Assembly (NCBI GenBank): GCA_023630585.1
Contig: CM042551.1
Span: 21,806,501 to 21,870,500, forward strand
Direction: 5' to 3'
Source: Cranoglanis bouderius
Taxonomy: Eukaryota > Chordata > Actinopteri > Siluriformes > Cranoglanididae
Length of the DNA: 64,000 nt
Under the pieces are notes generated by a model. The model saw nothing but the letters and a program-made list of their open reading frames with translations. It did not search any database and had not been told where the DNA came from. Position 1 is the stretch's first letter; every line of letters begins with the position of its first letter. Positions 63,704 through 64,000 of the stretch are shown here, in pieces. A program made the position numbers and the translations under genes.

Positions 63704-64000
63704 TACAATAGCAATCAAAATTATTCAACCCACACTGCAAATCAGATTTATTGTCAAAATTTACAGACTTTCAGTTGTTTGCAATAAACAAATCACACAA
63801 ATGCAACTGAAATAGCTCGGCACAATGAATGCTTCAAGTAGTTTCCCCAAATTCAACTGAAAATGCAACTTATAATGACTTCTCCAGTTTCAAAATTATT
63901 CAACCCCTTCGTGGCAAGCATCTTTAATACTTAACAGAGCACCCCTTTTACTGTTGTGACCTGCTGCAAATGAGATGCATAGCCAGACACCAGCTTCTGG
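63704..64000 (-). mobile_element. Tc1-like element, partial at window edge
   Basis: It begins acaatagcaatcaaaattat, then tcaacccacactgcaaatc, with a second aaaattattcaacccc at 63893 (inner direct repeat). I recognise it as a Tc1-type terminus; the body lies beyond the window. Confidence 0.6.

Overview
The window is vertebrate, and I read it as a teleost fish. Genes have canonical GT-AG introns. There is a Pol II-type U1 snRNA gene with its promoter elements. The intergenic DNA is full of fish-typical Tc1/mariner, piggyBac, L2, RTE and Tx1/Keno-type elements. The abundance of Tc1 copies would suit a catfish, but that is only an inference.

Layout. 1-3.5 kb holds relic EGF exons of a SCUBE-family gene, broken up by repeats. 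3.5-7.1 kb is a transposon graveyard (LTR-like repeat, Tc1 derivatives, L1-like and other LINE remnants). 7.65-12.06 kb is the one convincing protein-coding gene: 15 exons encoding a 431-residue protein with an N-terminal membrane segment and a C-terminal half resembling mitoguardins (MIGA/FAM73). A 2.4 kb LINE with a 740-codon ORF lies about 40 bp past its stop codon. 14.5-19.4 kb holds more Tc1 copies, a solo LTR with a 5-bp target duplication, and simple repeats. 19.49-20.92 kb is a 29-bp minisatellite with long ORFs on both strands.

23-47 kb is the most interesting part: a cluster of linked U2 and U1 snRNA genes, all on the minus strand. U1 is complete (24129-24292) with a PSE and a 3' box, but a Tc1 insertion has pushed its distal ZNF143/STAF-like element 1.5 kb away. 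A second U1 copy is cut after 57 nt. Two U2 genes are each split at the same place by a long non-LTR retrotransposon of the U2-targeting Keno type (Tx1 clade). Keno-A (27001-32525) has two apparently intact ORFs. Keno-B (39165-44147) is a distinct, defective subfamily. Two further short U2 remnants (23174-23194 and 47357-47384) end at the same junction. The second is followed by several decayed Keno copies with large ORF2 deletions (47.4-55.3 kb). In both large copies ORF1 starts within about 30 nt of the U2 fragment, so the element probably relies on the U2 promoter.

The array is also interrupted by a 3.1 kb RTE element with a 16-bp target duplication (34032-37135), a piggyBac element (44624-47066) and an L2 LINE (about 48641-50405). 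56.5-64 kb is a nest of Tc1-type elements. Apart from the mitoguardin-like gene, U1 and the LINE ORFs, I see no intact gene. Boundaries of degraded repeats are approximate because no alignment could be run.
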